Part shown: one piece after another, positions 21,640-32,296 of the stretch
Layout of the letters: each line of letters begins with the position of its first letter
Position numbering within the stretch: the stretch's first letter is position 1
DNA from: Hippasteria phrygiana
Lineage: Eukaryota; Echinodermata; Asteroidea; Valvatida; Goniasteridae
Assembly (NCBI GenBank): GCA_037893225.1
Contig: JAZGUH010000075.1
Span: 248,001 to 312,000, forward strand
Direction of reading: 5' to 3'
Length of the DNA stretch: 64,000 bases
Position numbers and translations under genes: made by a program
The notes under the pieces: generated by a model
Told to the model about the DNA's origin: nothing
The model's database searches: none
The model's input: the letters and a program-made list of their open reading frames with translations, nothing else

Positions 21640-22995
21640 GTCTTCGTTCGTGTTCCTCCGGCGCGGCCGCTCGAACGCTTGGCGGTTATGCGGAAAGACC
21701 TCACTTTAAGAGGCATTTCGCAGAACGTGTCCGAGACAATTTTACTCTCCTGGCGGAGAAGTACTCACACACAATTTAATTCATCTTGGAGACGCTGGTA
21801 TAGCTGGTGTGTTCGAAGAAAGATGAATCCAGTTCAAGCATCTGTAGCTCACGTATACTACAGTTTCTTCAAGATTTGCTTGGTTTACAATGCCGTGCAT
21901 TAAACCCTAACCCCCTATAGGGTACATGCAAAATCATATTGAAATTGGAGGATTTGGGACTGTTTTAAATGTCTATCGTTCCGCCATATCCTCTGCGCAT
22001 GATTTTGTCAACGGATCACTTCAGACAACATCACCTTATCATAAGGTTTTTCAAGGGAGTGTTTAACTTGTGACCTCCACAGCCTAGATACAACTCGACT
22101 TGGGATGTAACTTGTAAGTAAAATATTAAAGTTTTTGGCTTCTCTACCCGACAACAGACGTGTAAACCTTAATTTAACAACTATCCGAGAAACTCGCCAT
22201 GTTAGTGGCACTAGTATCAGCTGGCCGTTGCTCATCCCTTACACTGCACTTGATATAACCAGTGGCGTAGCTATAAGGGGGGCTTGGGGGGGGGGGCACG
22301 CCCCCCATACAAAATCGTCGCCCCCCCCCCCCCCCCCCCAGTCGCCCCCCCACTGAAAATTCCGCAAACGCACAAAATAATAGCATTATAAAGAAAAATC
22401 ACTGTGAGCGCCCCCCCCCCGGAACATCCAGCCCCCCCGGAACATCCAGCCCCCCCCCCCCCCCCCCCCCCAATCTCCCCCTATGGAGACAGCCCTGGCT
22501 ACGCCACTGGATACAACCCGTATGAGAAGGGAACCCATTAAGAGCTATGTGTTCACTTTGACTATTGAAACTGACTAAGTGTGCTTCTATATCTAGACCT
22601 TGCCCAGATGTAGGCCCACGTTTGAATCGGTTCCCCAATAACCGGAAGTTATGTGTTTCAAGAGCATTAGAAGAATATTTGGATAGAACAAGTTCGCACA
22701 GAGGCTCCGGCAATTCTAGAATGACTCAATTGTTCTTAACCTATGGCAAACCTTACCATGTCATCCACAATATCTCGATGGATTTAATCGGTTATGAACC
22801 AATTCGGTATAGATACTTCTGTCTTCAAAGCACACTCTACCAGAAGTGCTTCAACTTCAGCAGCAGCTCGAGCTGGAGTTTCTACAGAGATATTTTCAAG
22901 ACAACTGATTGGTGATCCAGAACCTTTTTTACCACGTTCTACCACAGGCAGACCGAGGGGAAAGAGTTTGGACAGGCTGTTCTGGCTTTGGCTTA
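21640..22995 (+). pseudogene. DIRS-type tyrosine recombinase, decayed and split by a MITE
   Basis: Translated pieces in shifting frames follow a DIRS recombinase in order. An N-terminal SAM-like helical block (LRGISQNVSETILLSW, TQFNSSWRRWYSWC) comes at 21700-21830, then FKGVFNL and PPQPRYNSTWDV near 22050-22110. The first catalytic Arg follows in VALVSAGRCSSL near 22205-22240, HSTRSASTSAA (the HxxR box) near 22822-22855, and the terminal Tyr in TTFYHR near 22930-22950. Such enzymes integrate circular cDNA of DIRS retrotransposons. At least four frame changes, stop codons and a 250-bp MITE at 22260-22509 make it non-functional. No DIRS RT was found beside it. Confidence 0.8.
22260..22509. mobile_element. 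hAT-like MITE with CAGTGGCGTAGC ends
   Basis: CAGTGGCGTAGC starts at 22260 and its inverse GCTACGCCACTG ends at 22509. The flanks are GATATAAC (22252-22259) and GATACAAC (22510-22517), an 8-bp target duplication with one mismatch. The interior is C/G tracts. It interrupts the DIRS recombinase frame. Confidence 0.85.
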
Positions 22996-23867
22996 AGGGC
23001 CGTAGGCCTACGTGCCTTAAAATCTACAGCTTGAGTCTCTCCGACATTAGCGAAATATAATTCCTTAATTACATAAAGGTTACTTACCTGCCATATAATT
23101 GGAATTATATGAGATAATGGAGGAGAGACTCAGGTTTCCCTCCCAGTTTTCCTGTTTGTTTTTATACAGTCACCCTGGCCCTGGTTCAGCCGTCGCCAAG
23201 TCGAGTTTCAAGTTTCAAAGAGACAACGATGGCATGAGGTGCGGTTTGGAGTTAGCGCCGCTGGGGGATTGAAGTTTTTGCATTTGAATGAAGGACTATG
23301 TGTTCCTTCCTCCATGATCAGACTGCATTACGAGGGGCAATCTACAGCTTAAAGAGGAACTAAAACGCCAATTTTTTTTTGACTTTTTGGACTTATCTGA
23401 TAGTTTATGCCTCCCAAAAACTAATGTAACAAGTTTCATGATTCTGAAAAATCAAAACAAATGTTTTTGAGCCTTTTCTTTCTGAGCCACTTTGACTCGA
23501 TTCAGAAAAGGCCGAGGTCAACCGCGTGCCGTATCGCGCGAGTATTGACGTACACGTGTAGAAACATATGACGTCACTGTATTATACGACAATGTTTTAC
23601 GTAGAGTCTGTACGTATTTTTTTGTCTAAGGCTAGTATTACTAGCTGTGCTTTTTGCTCATGATTCAGGAGTAACACTACGATAAACATATTTTAAAGTG
23701 TTGACATCTTTGTGAGACACATTTAGAATTGGGGTTGTAGGCTTGTTCTTGCTGAAAAGCTAGTTAACTATGAGTCATACTTTCCTTTGTTTGCAGTCGG
23801 CTTTTATTGGAACCTGCGCGGTGAGTTGTGTGTGAGCTGATGCTATACTCTAGTCTGGCGACTTTGC

Positions 23868-24563
23868 TTATGCAGCCCTCATAAGGACCCGCACCTTCTC
23901 AGAACCACACACACAATTTCTGTTATAAGGTACCAGACTCAATCGCATGCAGCGCATGCGGTACCGTGCGTGTACAATGCATGTTGAGTCAAGCGAGCGT
24001 GGACAGGGAGACGGCCGGGGCTCTGGCTGCTCGAGACGGCAACCGCAGGCAACGTCGTCGCGGTGGTGCGCGTGAGTCCGGGGCACGATTGGAATGCTCG
24101 GTGCCTTTAGAGTTGGAATGGCTCCAGCCTTCAAACGGAATTGTGCCTTCAAACCCAGCTGAGTTTTCATACTAACACTATCATCTATACAGTCTTTGGC
24201 GAAATGTTCTGCACATATTTTCGACCATTTCGACAGCCCAAAATCAGATATTGTATTGTCTACAAAGCGGACCCACTGTCGCCTTTGAGCTCCATTCAGC
24301 ACTGGGAATCGCAGTAAGGTTAGGTCAGGGTTTTTGTCGCTGTCGTGCAACCCCCAACACACGATCGAGGCATCAAAGACTTGTCCATCCATCCAGCAAT
24401 CACCAGTGTATTTTTTACATGTCATGTACAGGTTGAGTGTGTACATGAGCAGTGAATTATGTCCACAGGCATACATGTAAATGCCATGCAAATATCCACG
24501 ATTTTGACCCAGTTTTATACAATTTCTGCCATACAAGCCCATACTGCACTGCTGCACTGACAT
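23868..24563 (-). pseudogene. THAP-domain transposase fragment (Kolobok-type)
   Basis: Residues ~65-155 of this 231-codon frame match a THAP zinc-finger domain. GLHDSDKNPDLTLLRFPV carries the conserved RFP, WVRFV follows, then KICAEHF gives the Cys and His ligands, and RLKAGAIPTL is the AVPTIF-like end. THAP domains bind the terminal DNA of their transposons. The first of the two N-terminal zinc cysteines appears to be missing (SIVCWGL), and the ~60 residues before the domain do not look like coding sequence. No DDE catalytic region follows before the element end at 23353, so it is a truncated gene or a MITE-like derivative. Confidence 0.75.
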
Positions 24564-25069
24564 TCAACTGACTGCAGTGCAGATTTCAAATTTCCCACAC
24601 TGACCGTTTATCTCTGGTATGCAAGCAGCAAGGTCACCTTGTCATGTGACTTGAGTCTAAGTAACATGACACTCTTGATGATGTAACAGTACATGTAGGC
24701 TTTGGTCTGTACACATCAACTTCCTGTTTGGCTTAGTAAAATAAACTGTTGGGCTAGCTGTGTGGTGTACTTACATGTATCATGGAGGAAGGAACTTCCT
24801 CCATGCATGTATGTGCTGTTGCATATATTCAGTGTTGCATGGTGTACACCCAGAGAGGTACATATTATGTACCAAACCTGCACCGAATTATAATGTGGTG
24901 TACATCACCACAGTTCGGTAAGGGAAAACAAATGAATACTTTGAAAATGCTTATAATCGCTTCTTTAAAAATCATAGTCCTCAGCCTTGATCTTGTTAGT
25001 AAATTTGATTGAAAAAAAAGATGTTAAAGTATTATATAGTTATACTCATCTCTAATTTCTACAGAAAAA

Positions 25070-25560
25070 TAAAATCATATGGAGTGTTCTATATAATTCT
25101 ATGTTTCTATAGAAATTAGGGGCATATTGTGGGTTACTTTAAATATGTACATACTTTCTACAAACAAATTAATGTGTCTATAATTTCTATAGAAACATAG
25201 AATTCTATAGAAGACTGACAGGAATTTGTTTAATCAGTGTTCTATAGAAATCTATAGATTTTTTTTTTAATCTCTATAGACAGTCTATTTATTGGAGTAT
25301 TCTATACAATTCTATGTTTCTATAGAAATTAGAAACATAGTGTGGGTTACTATATAAATGTACATACTTTCAACAAACAAATTGATATGTCTAATTTCTA
25401 TAGAAACCATTCTATAGAACTGGAAGATTTGTTCTATAGAAATCTAAATAAATTTTTAAAATCTCTATAGACAGCCTTAAATATTCTATAGAAAACCACT
25501 GCCTCTATAGAACCGTATAGAGCTCTATAACACACTCTATAGAATTCTATAGAACTTTTT
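25070..25560. repeat. TTCTATAGAA-rich tandem duplication
   Basis: The palindrome TTCTATAGAA or a close variant recurs many times. A ~210-bp unit (about 25080-25293) containing GTGGGTTACT and AATCTCTATAGACAG is repeated, diverged, at 25294-25485. It lies inside the TTAA element and has no coding content. Confidence 0.7.
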
Positions 25561-26104
25561 TGTAAGGGTAATGATTATCTCAGAACCATGCTCATACTGA
25601 AATAATATCAAAATTAGACAAAATAGACGGGAAAACGGAGGAGTTAGGTCGACAAAAACTCTTCAGCAGCATCAACTCCACGTATGTACATGCATAGTGT
25701 TTGGCTGTAGCATCAACCGACTCTACACGTGTACATCATCACGGGGTCACGTACATACATTTAACATACATAATGAGCTTTTGCGAAACAGGATAAATGG
25801 TTAAGAATAGCAACCCTTTTTTTTTTAATAAAAAAATTCCTCTCGTCTGCAAACTAATCTCCATCAGTTAAAAGAGTATTTAAACTGTCGGAAAAGTCCA
25901 ATAAGTCAAAAAAAAATTGGCGTTTTAGTTCCTCTTTAAGTCTCTCCTCCATTATCTCATATAATTCCAATTATATGCAGGTAAGTAACCAATTAGGGAA
26001 TTTACACGAAACAGCCGTAACGTAGAGAACTTGTACAACAATTGAGGGCGCTCTTCTTGACAAGCGTAGAAATTTTAGCACCCGTCAAGCAAGTATTATT
26101 TTCA

Positions 26105-28647
26105 ATGTCTTCAAAGAAGATGAAGATGATCCAGACACGGCCTGAACCACCGAATCTTGACAGTATTAGAAGTGATCTAGAGGAGGCGCCGTATGATGAT
26201 GTGGCATTCACGTTTTTTAAGTCCATGTCGCAGAGCGATGAAATCGTTTCTTCGAGTGAAAAAACAAAGTCGGACTCGCGATCGCCACGCAGTGAACAAG
26301 GTGAGTCGTGTAACGTTTACGCATAACGTTACATTACAACTTACATGTGTAGTCCGAGTAACTTGGACCCTTTATCGCCTTTTTTAACATTTGGACATGA
26401 TCTGGCGATCGCCAGATCATGTCCAAATGTTAAAAAAGGCGATAAAGGGCCAAGTTCCTCGGACTATTATAATTTATATGATGTCTGTACATTTTGTACA
26501 TGGCTAGCTAAACCGGTCATACCATGGAGCCTCCATTGGTCATACCATGGAGGAATACCGTCAACACGCAAAACACCGTCAACACATTCTTACAGTGTCT
26601 TAACTGACAAATGCGGTACAAAACCGTAAAGTATGGGTCAACACGAGATTTGGGCTTAAAAATGGGAGGTTAAACGTCTGAAAATGCGATTTCTTTCTTC
26701 AAGAAAACGGGCGATTGTGTAGTGTAGGGCCCTGTTCTGTATAAGGGAACAAAAATCCACTTTTAGGTTATTGGAATTGCCAAACTAGTTAGCGACATTA
26801 CAAACCAACAGGTGTGCCGTAGATAAAGGGCAGAGTTTTAGTTTTAAGGGAAATTTTTGGGTAAAGCGGCGATGAGGACGACAAAACGCAACGCGAAAAT
26901 AAAGATGGCGATCACCGCAACGCACAGCAAACACGCAAAACCGCGTTCATTCGCATAGCAACTGCTGTAAAGCGCGTAAGGAAATTGCATTTTCTACCAA
27001 AATAAACTGTTCAAAATTACAAAAAAACGATGTCAATAGAATTAAGAGAAGTCTGCTTTAGGTTGAAAAAGTCATTTTGGAATGAGAAAAAATACCCTTG
27101 ACTCTAATTTCATCAAAACTAAAGAGGGGCCCTACACTGCACAATCGCCAGAAAACGGACCTCTCCATGCAGCTCCGAAATCGGCAGTCGTGCCTCACTC
27201 AGCCATGTCAGCGGGCGCGCAGCGCGTGCGAAGGCAAGATGGCGGCCAACGGCCGTGCTGCTTAGAGATATTTTTTCGCGTGAAAAAAAATATCCGTTTT
27301 CATAAATGAAGAAATATGCCTAGGCATTACATTTCTATGCCTCTTTTGTTAATTTAGAATGTGTTTTGGAGGTGTTGACGTGTTTGTGCGTGTTGACGGT
27401 GATTAGTATGACCCAGCTAAACTAGTCTAGATCTGGGGCTCCTACCGGTGCATAGCAGCCAAAATCGCTTCATACAGGCTATACTAGCACTACTGCCAAA
27501 TAAGGCACAATTGCAGAATACCCCGCCACTCGTATCTCGACCTCGTATCCGGATACGGGGTCACCGGTCACAGGTCACGGTTGATTGCCCTCAATCATGT
27601 CAATAAACTATCTCGCGTACCGTATGTCGGCCGTGCAAAAATGGCACCCTCTATAGCCCCTCCAGACTCCCTCCCACCCCGTATCTGCGTATATATCCGC
27701 CTATCCACCTCCTGGGACATCCTTTGCCAAAGGATGTCCATCCCAGGAGGTGGATACGCATTTGGAACTAGACTTTTTCCCCGAGCTTCCCATTCGAATT
27801 ACGCACGTAAGTCAGATTCCAGCCCCTTCAGAGGATTTCCTTTTTGGAAAAATGGCGCCCTCTATCGCCCCTCCCGACTCCCTCGCACCCCGTATCCGCG
27901 TATCCGCTTTTTTTAGGGGGTGGCGGGGTATTCTGCAATTACTCCCAAAATAAAATGTAAATTTTTCATCAACCATACACACACAAAAAACACGCTGCAA
28001 ATGAAAATGAGAATGAAAGCATTAGAAAAATAGGCCTAGGGCGTCGGCCTACCGTCCCCCCCAAAAAATCAGTCTTCATAAACCTATTAAAATTAAACGC
28101 AGTTCTGTACGTCTTCACCAGGCAATAAATCCCGAACATTTAATTCAGAATAATGCCAAAGTCTTGCCCTGCTTCGAACACCCGGGTGTGTGTATCAGAG
28201 GACTGATTTAATGGTTGATAACACATCATATGTGGGAAACCAACCAATCGTCATGCTCGTTTCATCATGGGAGACATTGTCATGGCGGCATTCACTACTG
28301 TCATTCACTACTGTACGTGTCATCAATAAACATAATTGAACTGCATGTACAATGTATTTATAACAATACATAAATGTATGTTTTCCTTTTTTTCAGATTT
28401 AGAAAGCAGCAGAGATTTCTTAAAGACCTCCTTAATGACAGAAATGTCTTCCACTGTCGCCTTCACGGCTGCCAAGACAAAGTCAAGGGATCTTGATCAC
28501 TGCTACAACCAGACACTCAAGTTCATCCAGATGAATGAGTATCTGAGAGATTCTCAGGATAGGCTGGCCGACCAGTCCGCCGAGCTGCAGCAGCTGGGAC
28601 AAGCCATCAAGGAACAGGTGGAGTCACTGAGGACTCAACTGAGCTGA
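26105..28647 (+). CDS. C19orf25: UPF0449 / C19orf25 homologue, two coding exons
   Basis: Coding exon 1 is 26105-26300, with donor AAG/GTGAGT. Coding exon 2 is 28397-28647, with acceptor TTTTTTTCAG. The phase-1 junction keeps the frame and gives 148 residues. The N-terminus MSSKKMKMIQTRPEPPNL and the DLEEAPYDDVAFT block match the TRPxPP...EDVxxAPxxDPVF region of human C19orf25. After an acidic Ser-rich linker (SSSEKTKSDSRSPRS) the last ~55 residues form a coiled coil (YNQTLKFIQMNEYL...ELQQLGQAIKEQV), as in the family. I chose the Met at 26105 over one 63 bases upstream because family similarity starts there. The function of UPF0449 proteins is not established. The start codon lies only ~165 bp from the edge of a transposon. 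No TATA box is evident. The nearest AATAAA downstream (29948) lies in a dispersed repeat, so the 3' end is not placed. Confidence 0.85.
26351..26465. repeat. Near-perfect 115-bp palindrome in intron 1
   Basis: The arm beginning AGTCCGAGTAACTTGGACCC is inverted with only one substitution and one indel around a TCTGGCGATCGCCAGA centre, with no loop. It lies 50 bases after the C19orf25 homologue donor site. TA on both sides would suit a TA-target MITE, but this is not proven. Confidence 0.85.
26710..27149. mobile_element. Non-autonomous element with GGCGATTGTGYAGTGTAGGG ends and 8-bp TSD
   Basis: The terminal inverted repeat GGCGATTGTGYAGTGTAGGG plus CCC is present at both ends, and AGAAAACG flanks both sides (26702-26709, 27150-27157). 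An 8-bp duplication fits hAT or P superfamilies. It is a second copy of the block at 985-1429. It lies in the intron of the C19orf25 homologue. Confidence 0.85.
27511..27938. mobile_element. MITE with TTGCAGAATACCCCGCCA ends in intron 1
   Basis: TTGCAGAATACCCCGCCA at 27511 is perfectly inverted at 27921-27938. Inside, AAAATGGCRCCCTCTAT...CCCCGTATC occurs twice in direct orientation (27638 and 27849). A strong hairpin, TATCCACCTCCTGGGA and its inverse, spans 27702-27756. No target duplication is clear. Confidence 0.75.
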
Positions 28648-29899
28648 TGGCCATTCTGGGCCATCGTATATTGGGATTTGTGGATAAACTGATTCAAGCG
28701 AAAGTGTGTGCAGTACATGTATTTTAACTGTTTGCATGACAAGCGGGAGCTAGGGCTGTTCCGAATATACCAAATCTAAAAACAGATATATACATGTACA
28801 TGCACGCACAGATATGATGCTATTTAAACCCTAACGTCACCAAATACTACAAAATACTACTTGAGTAAACTGTAGTATGCAATACATGTACTATTACTAC
28901 ACTGGCCTATGAGAATTGAGTAGTACATTGTATTTTATAGTACAGTGTACTGTACCCCAAGTGAATGCTGAGGACGTTAGGGTAATAGAAAAGTAAGACG
29001 TTTAGCAGTGTCAAATGCCGCATTTTTGTCGACTGCAACTTTTTATGGATGGAGGATTATTGTTTCCTTTACCATTGACAATGGTCCACATTATCGATCG
29101 CTGCACTTAAAACACTGGCGTGCTTTGCGTGCAACTTTTTACCGGCACAGCATGCAGTTGTAGCTGACGCATGAAAAACTTGATCGGCGAGTGTCGAATA
29201 TTCAAATAATCGGTCAAATCCAGTTTCGAATAATCAAATACTAAATTATCCGAAATTGAACAGCCCTATATAACAGGAGCCAGTTTCATTGCACTACATG
29301 TACCTAACGGTTAGAGAAAAAATGCTAACTTTAGCGCTATTTGACAGCCAAGTCAACCTGTGTGAGCAGGGAGATTTCTATCCTTGCGTCATGTTTTTAC
29401 ATGGACTAGCACCCTTGAATGGCATGCCAGTTGCCAGATACTGGCGCATTACAGGTCTCTCAGTAACATTTTAACAAAAGTCAAATGAATTCATAGCCTA
29501 GGCCTCCTTTGCAAAGTAATGTTTTCTAGAACTGTGGTTGAAAGATATAAATCTCCCCCTCCAGCTTCTTTGCACTGTATTTTATTCTAGTAAGTACAAG
29601 AGATTATAAATAGCATTCAGATTATAGTCAAATAATGCCAAGTTCTGACCAAAAATTAAATGTTCATGAAATTACAACCGTTGTTCGGTTCTCAATTTTG
29701 TTGATCATATTTATACATGTACATGTACTACGAATCTTTTGCAGTTTTCAACTTTGAATTGGGAGAAGGCAAGGAACAAATGTTCAGTTTCAGAGATCAG
29801 AAATCTTTGGGAAACCACACACATGTACCCAGGCCTAATCATAAAGACCTAGTCCACACTTTGCACCAGGTGGGAATTGTAATTGTATACTGTAAGGTT
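28648..29899. other. Region 3' of the C19orf25 homologue, no gene seen
   Basis: Probably includes the 3' untranslated region of the upstream gene. It contains ACATGTACATG-type simple sequence (28794-28803, 29716-29728). Open frames at 29289-29474 and 29717-29917 have no recognisable similarity. Confidence 0.5.
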
Positions 29900-30111
29900 A
29901 AAGGAAACATGATTTAGGATTTATTTTGCATTATTCCTGCTTAAAACAATAAAGTATTATCTTGACAATGAGAAAACAATTCTTGAAAATGTTTGTCCAA
30001 GCTACTCCGCCCACTGAGTGGGACCTCATTAACATAAGTGTGTGGACGTAGACCGAGGCACATTACAAATTCTGCTCGAGCTGGCCCCATTCATCACGCG
30101 TATGCATCGAG
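29900..30111 (+). repeat. Dispersed repeat, 5' part of a THAP-gene copy
   Basis: The block from AAGGAAACATGATTTAGGAT to CATCACGCGTATGCATCGAG matches, inverted, 43942-44183, where it lies directly upstream of a broken THAP exon. The matching THAP exon for this copy is probably the one at 33659, separated from it by ~3.5 kb of later insertions. Confidence 0.7.
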
Positions 30112-31035
30112 TGCATGCGCGGAGATTTCTTGTTACATGTGGGGGGGATGATTTTTGAAAGGCCATCCTTGTGTGGAGCGCGACACGGCACGGGGTCCAA
30201 GGGACCGCTTAAGGGCCCCCTGGTGGGTTGCAGGCGCAAAGCCCTTGCTAGGGGTTGAGGTAAAGCCCCCTGGGGTTTACACAATTTTAAGTGCAAAATT
30301 GTGTCAAAATTCAACCTTTTCTTGAGCTTGAATTGCAATAAATGACAATAATTAACACCTTCAAGCATTAAAAAATACAAAAGATCTTCAAAACTCAAAT
30401 TTCTCATCCAATGTATTTGGAAGCGTAAGCGTCTCTTTGCACAATGGAGCTCTGGTCACCTAGCAACACAAATAATGCCTATGCATTATATTATGAATAC
30501 ATTATTTACAAAATAATTATTGCAAAATAATGCCTAGATGCATTTCGGTAAGGCATGATTAAAATGTGATTTGGTCCACACTTGACAAAAACTATGAAAA
30601 CATATGGTGGACAATGATGTATACTTGACGACATTATAACCAGAATGCCGGAGATGCAAAACTCAGGCTCTAACAAAAGTTCCCAAACACTTGTTTGCAG
30701 GACCACAAACGTTTGTGTGGGAGTGCGCGCCGATTCCCAGTGAATGTCAGTTGAAGTCTGCTATCGGTATTTTAATTACATTGTATTACATGCGCCGCAC
30801 GTGCGTTCATACCGTCTGTTGGCGCATAACAAAATCCGTTTGCCGTTGCAACTTTCTATTGCCTTTGTTGGGTGTGTTAGTTGAGTGAAAACAATAAAAT
30901 AAAAGGCCATCATCTTTGTTGGGATCTAAACTTCAGCGTTATAATGTGGCAAAGACCGACTATTCCCCACCTTACTGTGCTTGTCGTGAGGCATAAACTG
31001 TCTCCCTACCAACCAACCAATCTACCTTCCGACAT
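30112..31035. other. Unassigned sequence with G/C-rich repeat debris
   Basis: Contains a GGGGTCCAAGGGACCGCTTAAGGGCCCC-like stretch related in style to the elements at 31.1 and 34.3 kb, and an AATAATGCCTA direct repeat (30470-30535). No gene was recognised. Confidence 0.4.
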
Positions 31036-32201
31036 CAGGCGCGGATCGAGGAATTTTGTAGACGGGGGGCACACCCAAAACGGACAAATGCGATCGCGAA
31101 GCGCGAAGCCCTTACGGCGTGGGGTCCGGGGCCCGATTTTATGGAGAATATATACATGTATATCATGATTTTTGCCATTATTTTCTAGTGATTATTTTAG
31201 CCATGTCATGACTAAAAAAATCTAGACGGGGGCACACCCAAAACGGATAAATGCGAGCGCAAAGCCCTTACGGCGTGGGGTCCGGGGCCCGCTTAAGGGC
31301 CCAAGAAAATTTTGGATTCTGGATGCTCCGTGGTGCAATCTGAGGCGATTCCTGACCACTTTCACCCGACTTTTTTATTTTTAAGTTGTTAAGATTACAT
31401 TGTATATGGAGAATATATATATCATTATGTTAGCCATTATTTTTTGGCAATTTTTTAGCCATGTCATGCATCACTAAAAGTATCTAAGTTTCTCCCTCCC
31501 CCATTTTTGGCGTCTAATTTGCAGTTTTTCCCCTTCATTTTTAATTTATCCGGAATTTGTCTTGGTTTTAATTCAGTTCAGTTGAAGTTTTCAAGAAAAG
31601 GGCTTGATTTCAGACTAGCTGTTCCTTGCCCTGTGTTAAAATCATCGGCAGATCGGCTGCAAGACATAACAGAGGATTTAGGCACATTTAGTATGTCATT
31701 CAGTCAAGTGATCCATTGTTTCCTGCTGGTTGGGGCCATTTAACCTGTAATAAACTCCCCAAGTGGAGTATATGTTGAGATGCACCGCGTTTACACTAGA
31801 TCCGGCAAAGGGATTAAAATGGGATCGAACACGGCAAGGAGGATTGAAGGGGGATCGATGGACAGAGTTGAAATCCCAGGGATCCGGGAAATACTCCGGT
31901 TTTCTCTTAAAAGAGGGATTCAGTTCCATGGCATAATTGATAACCTTTTTTTTTTCTTATTGCATTTTTCAGTAGTTTTATGCCAAATAGTAGACAGCAG
32001 ATGTTTAATATCGGCGGCGATATTTCTTTTTAAGGAGGTTGCCCTCCTCATCCCTTCCTTTTCTCTCACCTCCCCCTCTTATTTTTCCCTCTTCTTTTTT
32101 TCTCTTTTTTCTTTTTTTGACCCAATTTACCGGGGGGCACGTTCCCCCGCGGCCACCCCCCCCCCCTCCCCCCCCCCCCCCCCCCCCTGGATCCGCGCCT
32201 G
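31036..32201. mobile_element. Element with CAGGCGCGGATC ends
   Basis: CAGGCGCGGATC at 31036 and its inverse GATCCGCGCCTG ending at 32201 bound a block with an internal direct duplication (ACACCCAAAACGGAYAAATGCG and GGCGTGGGGTCCGGGGCCCG at ~31072 and ~31229). CAG...CTG ends suit hAT, but the flanking 8-mers do not match, so the two ends may belong to different insertions. Related sequence without the left end is at 34244-35023. The open frames across the C/T tract at 32039-32554 are low-complexity artefacts. Confidence 0.6.
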
Positions 32202-32296
32202 TACATACCGAGCTCTTGCCCACAGCTAGTGCGTTTAAACTCAATGCAGGGAAAGTAAACAAACGACACTCGCACTTGCTGGGCTGCGTGGTGCTG

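Larger units (their letters stand above)
23353..25935 (-). mobile_element. Kolobok-like TTAA element with THAP domain
   Basis: TTAA (23349-23352 and 25936-25939) flanks terminal inverted repeats that begin AGAGGAACTAAAACGCCAAT and continue through an A/T run for about 50 bp. A THAP domain is encoded on the minus strand. The combination of TTAA duplication, these ends and a THAP domain is what Kolobok elements have. The 2.6-kb length and lack of the rest of a transposase suggest an internally deleted copy. Confidence 0.8.
23078..25990. repeat. 53-bp inverted repeat pair, likely DIRS-related termini
   Basis: GGTTACTTACCTGC...GGAGGAGAGACT (23078-23130) is inverted at 25939-25990 with one indel. 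Related pieces (CTACAGCTTGAGTCTCTCC at about 23023-23043) occur in direct orientation next to it. Split direct and inverted repeats next to a tyrosine recombinase are typical of DIRS elements. The TTAA element 23353-25935 is inserted within the right copy, directly at TTAA. The DIRS assignment is inference. Confidence 0.55.

Noticed and set aside
31036..32201. Confident hAT assignment for the CAGGCGCGGATC element
   Set aside because: The flanking 8-mers (TCCGACAT and TACATACC) do not match, so no target duplication supports it.
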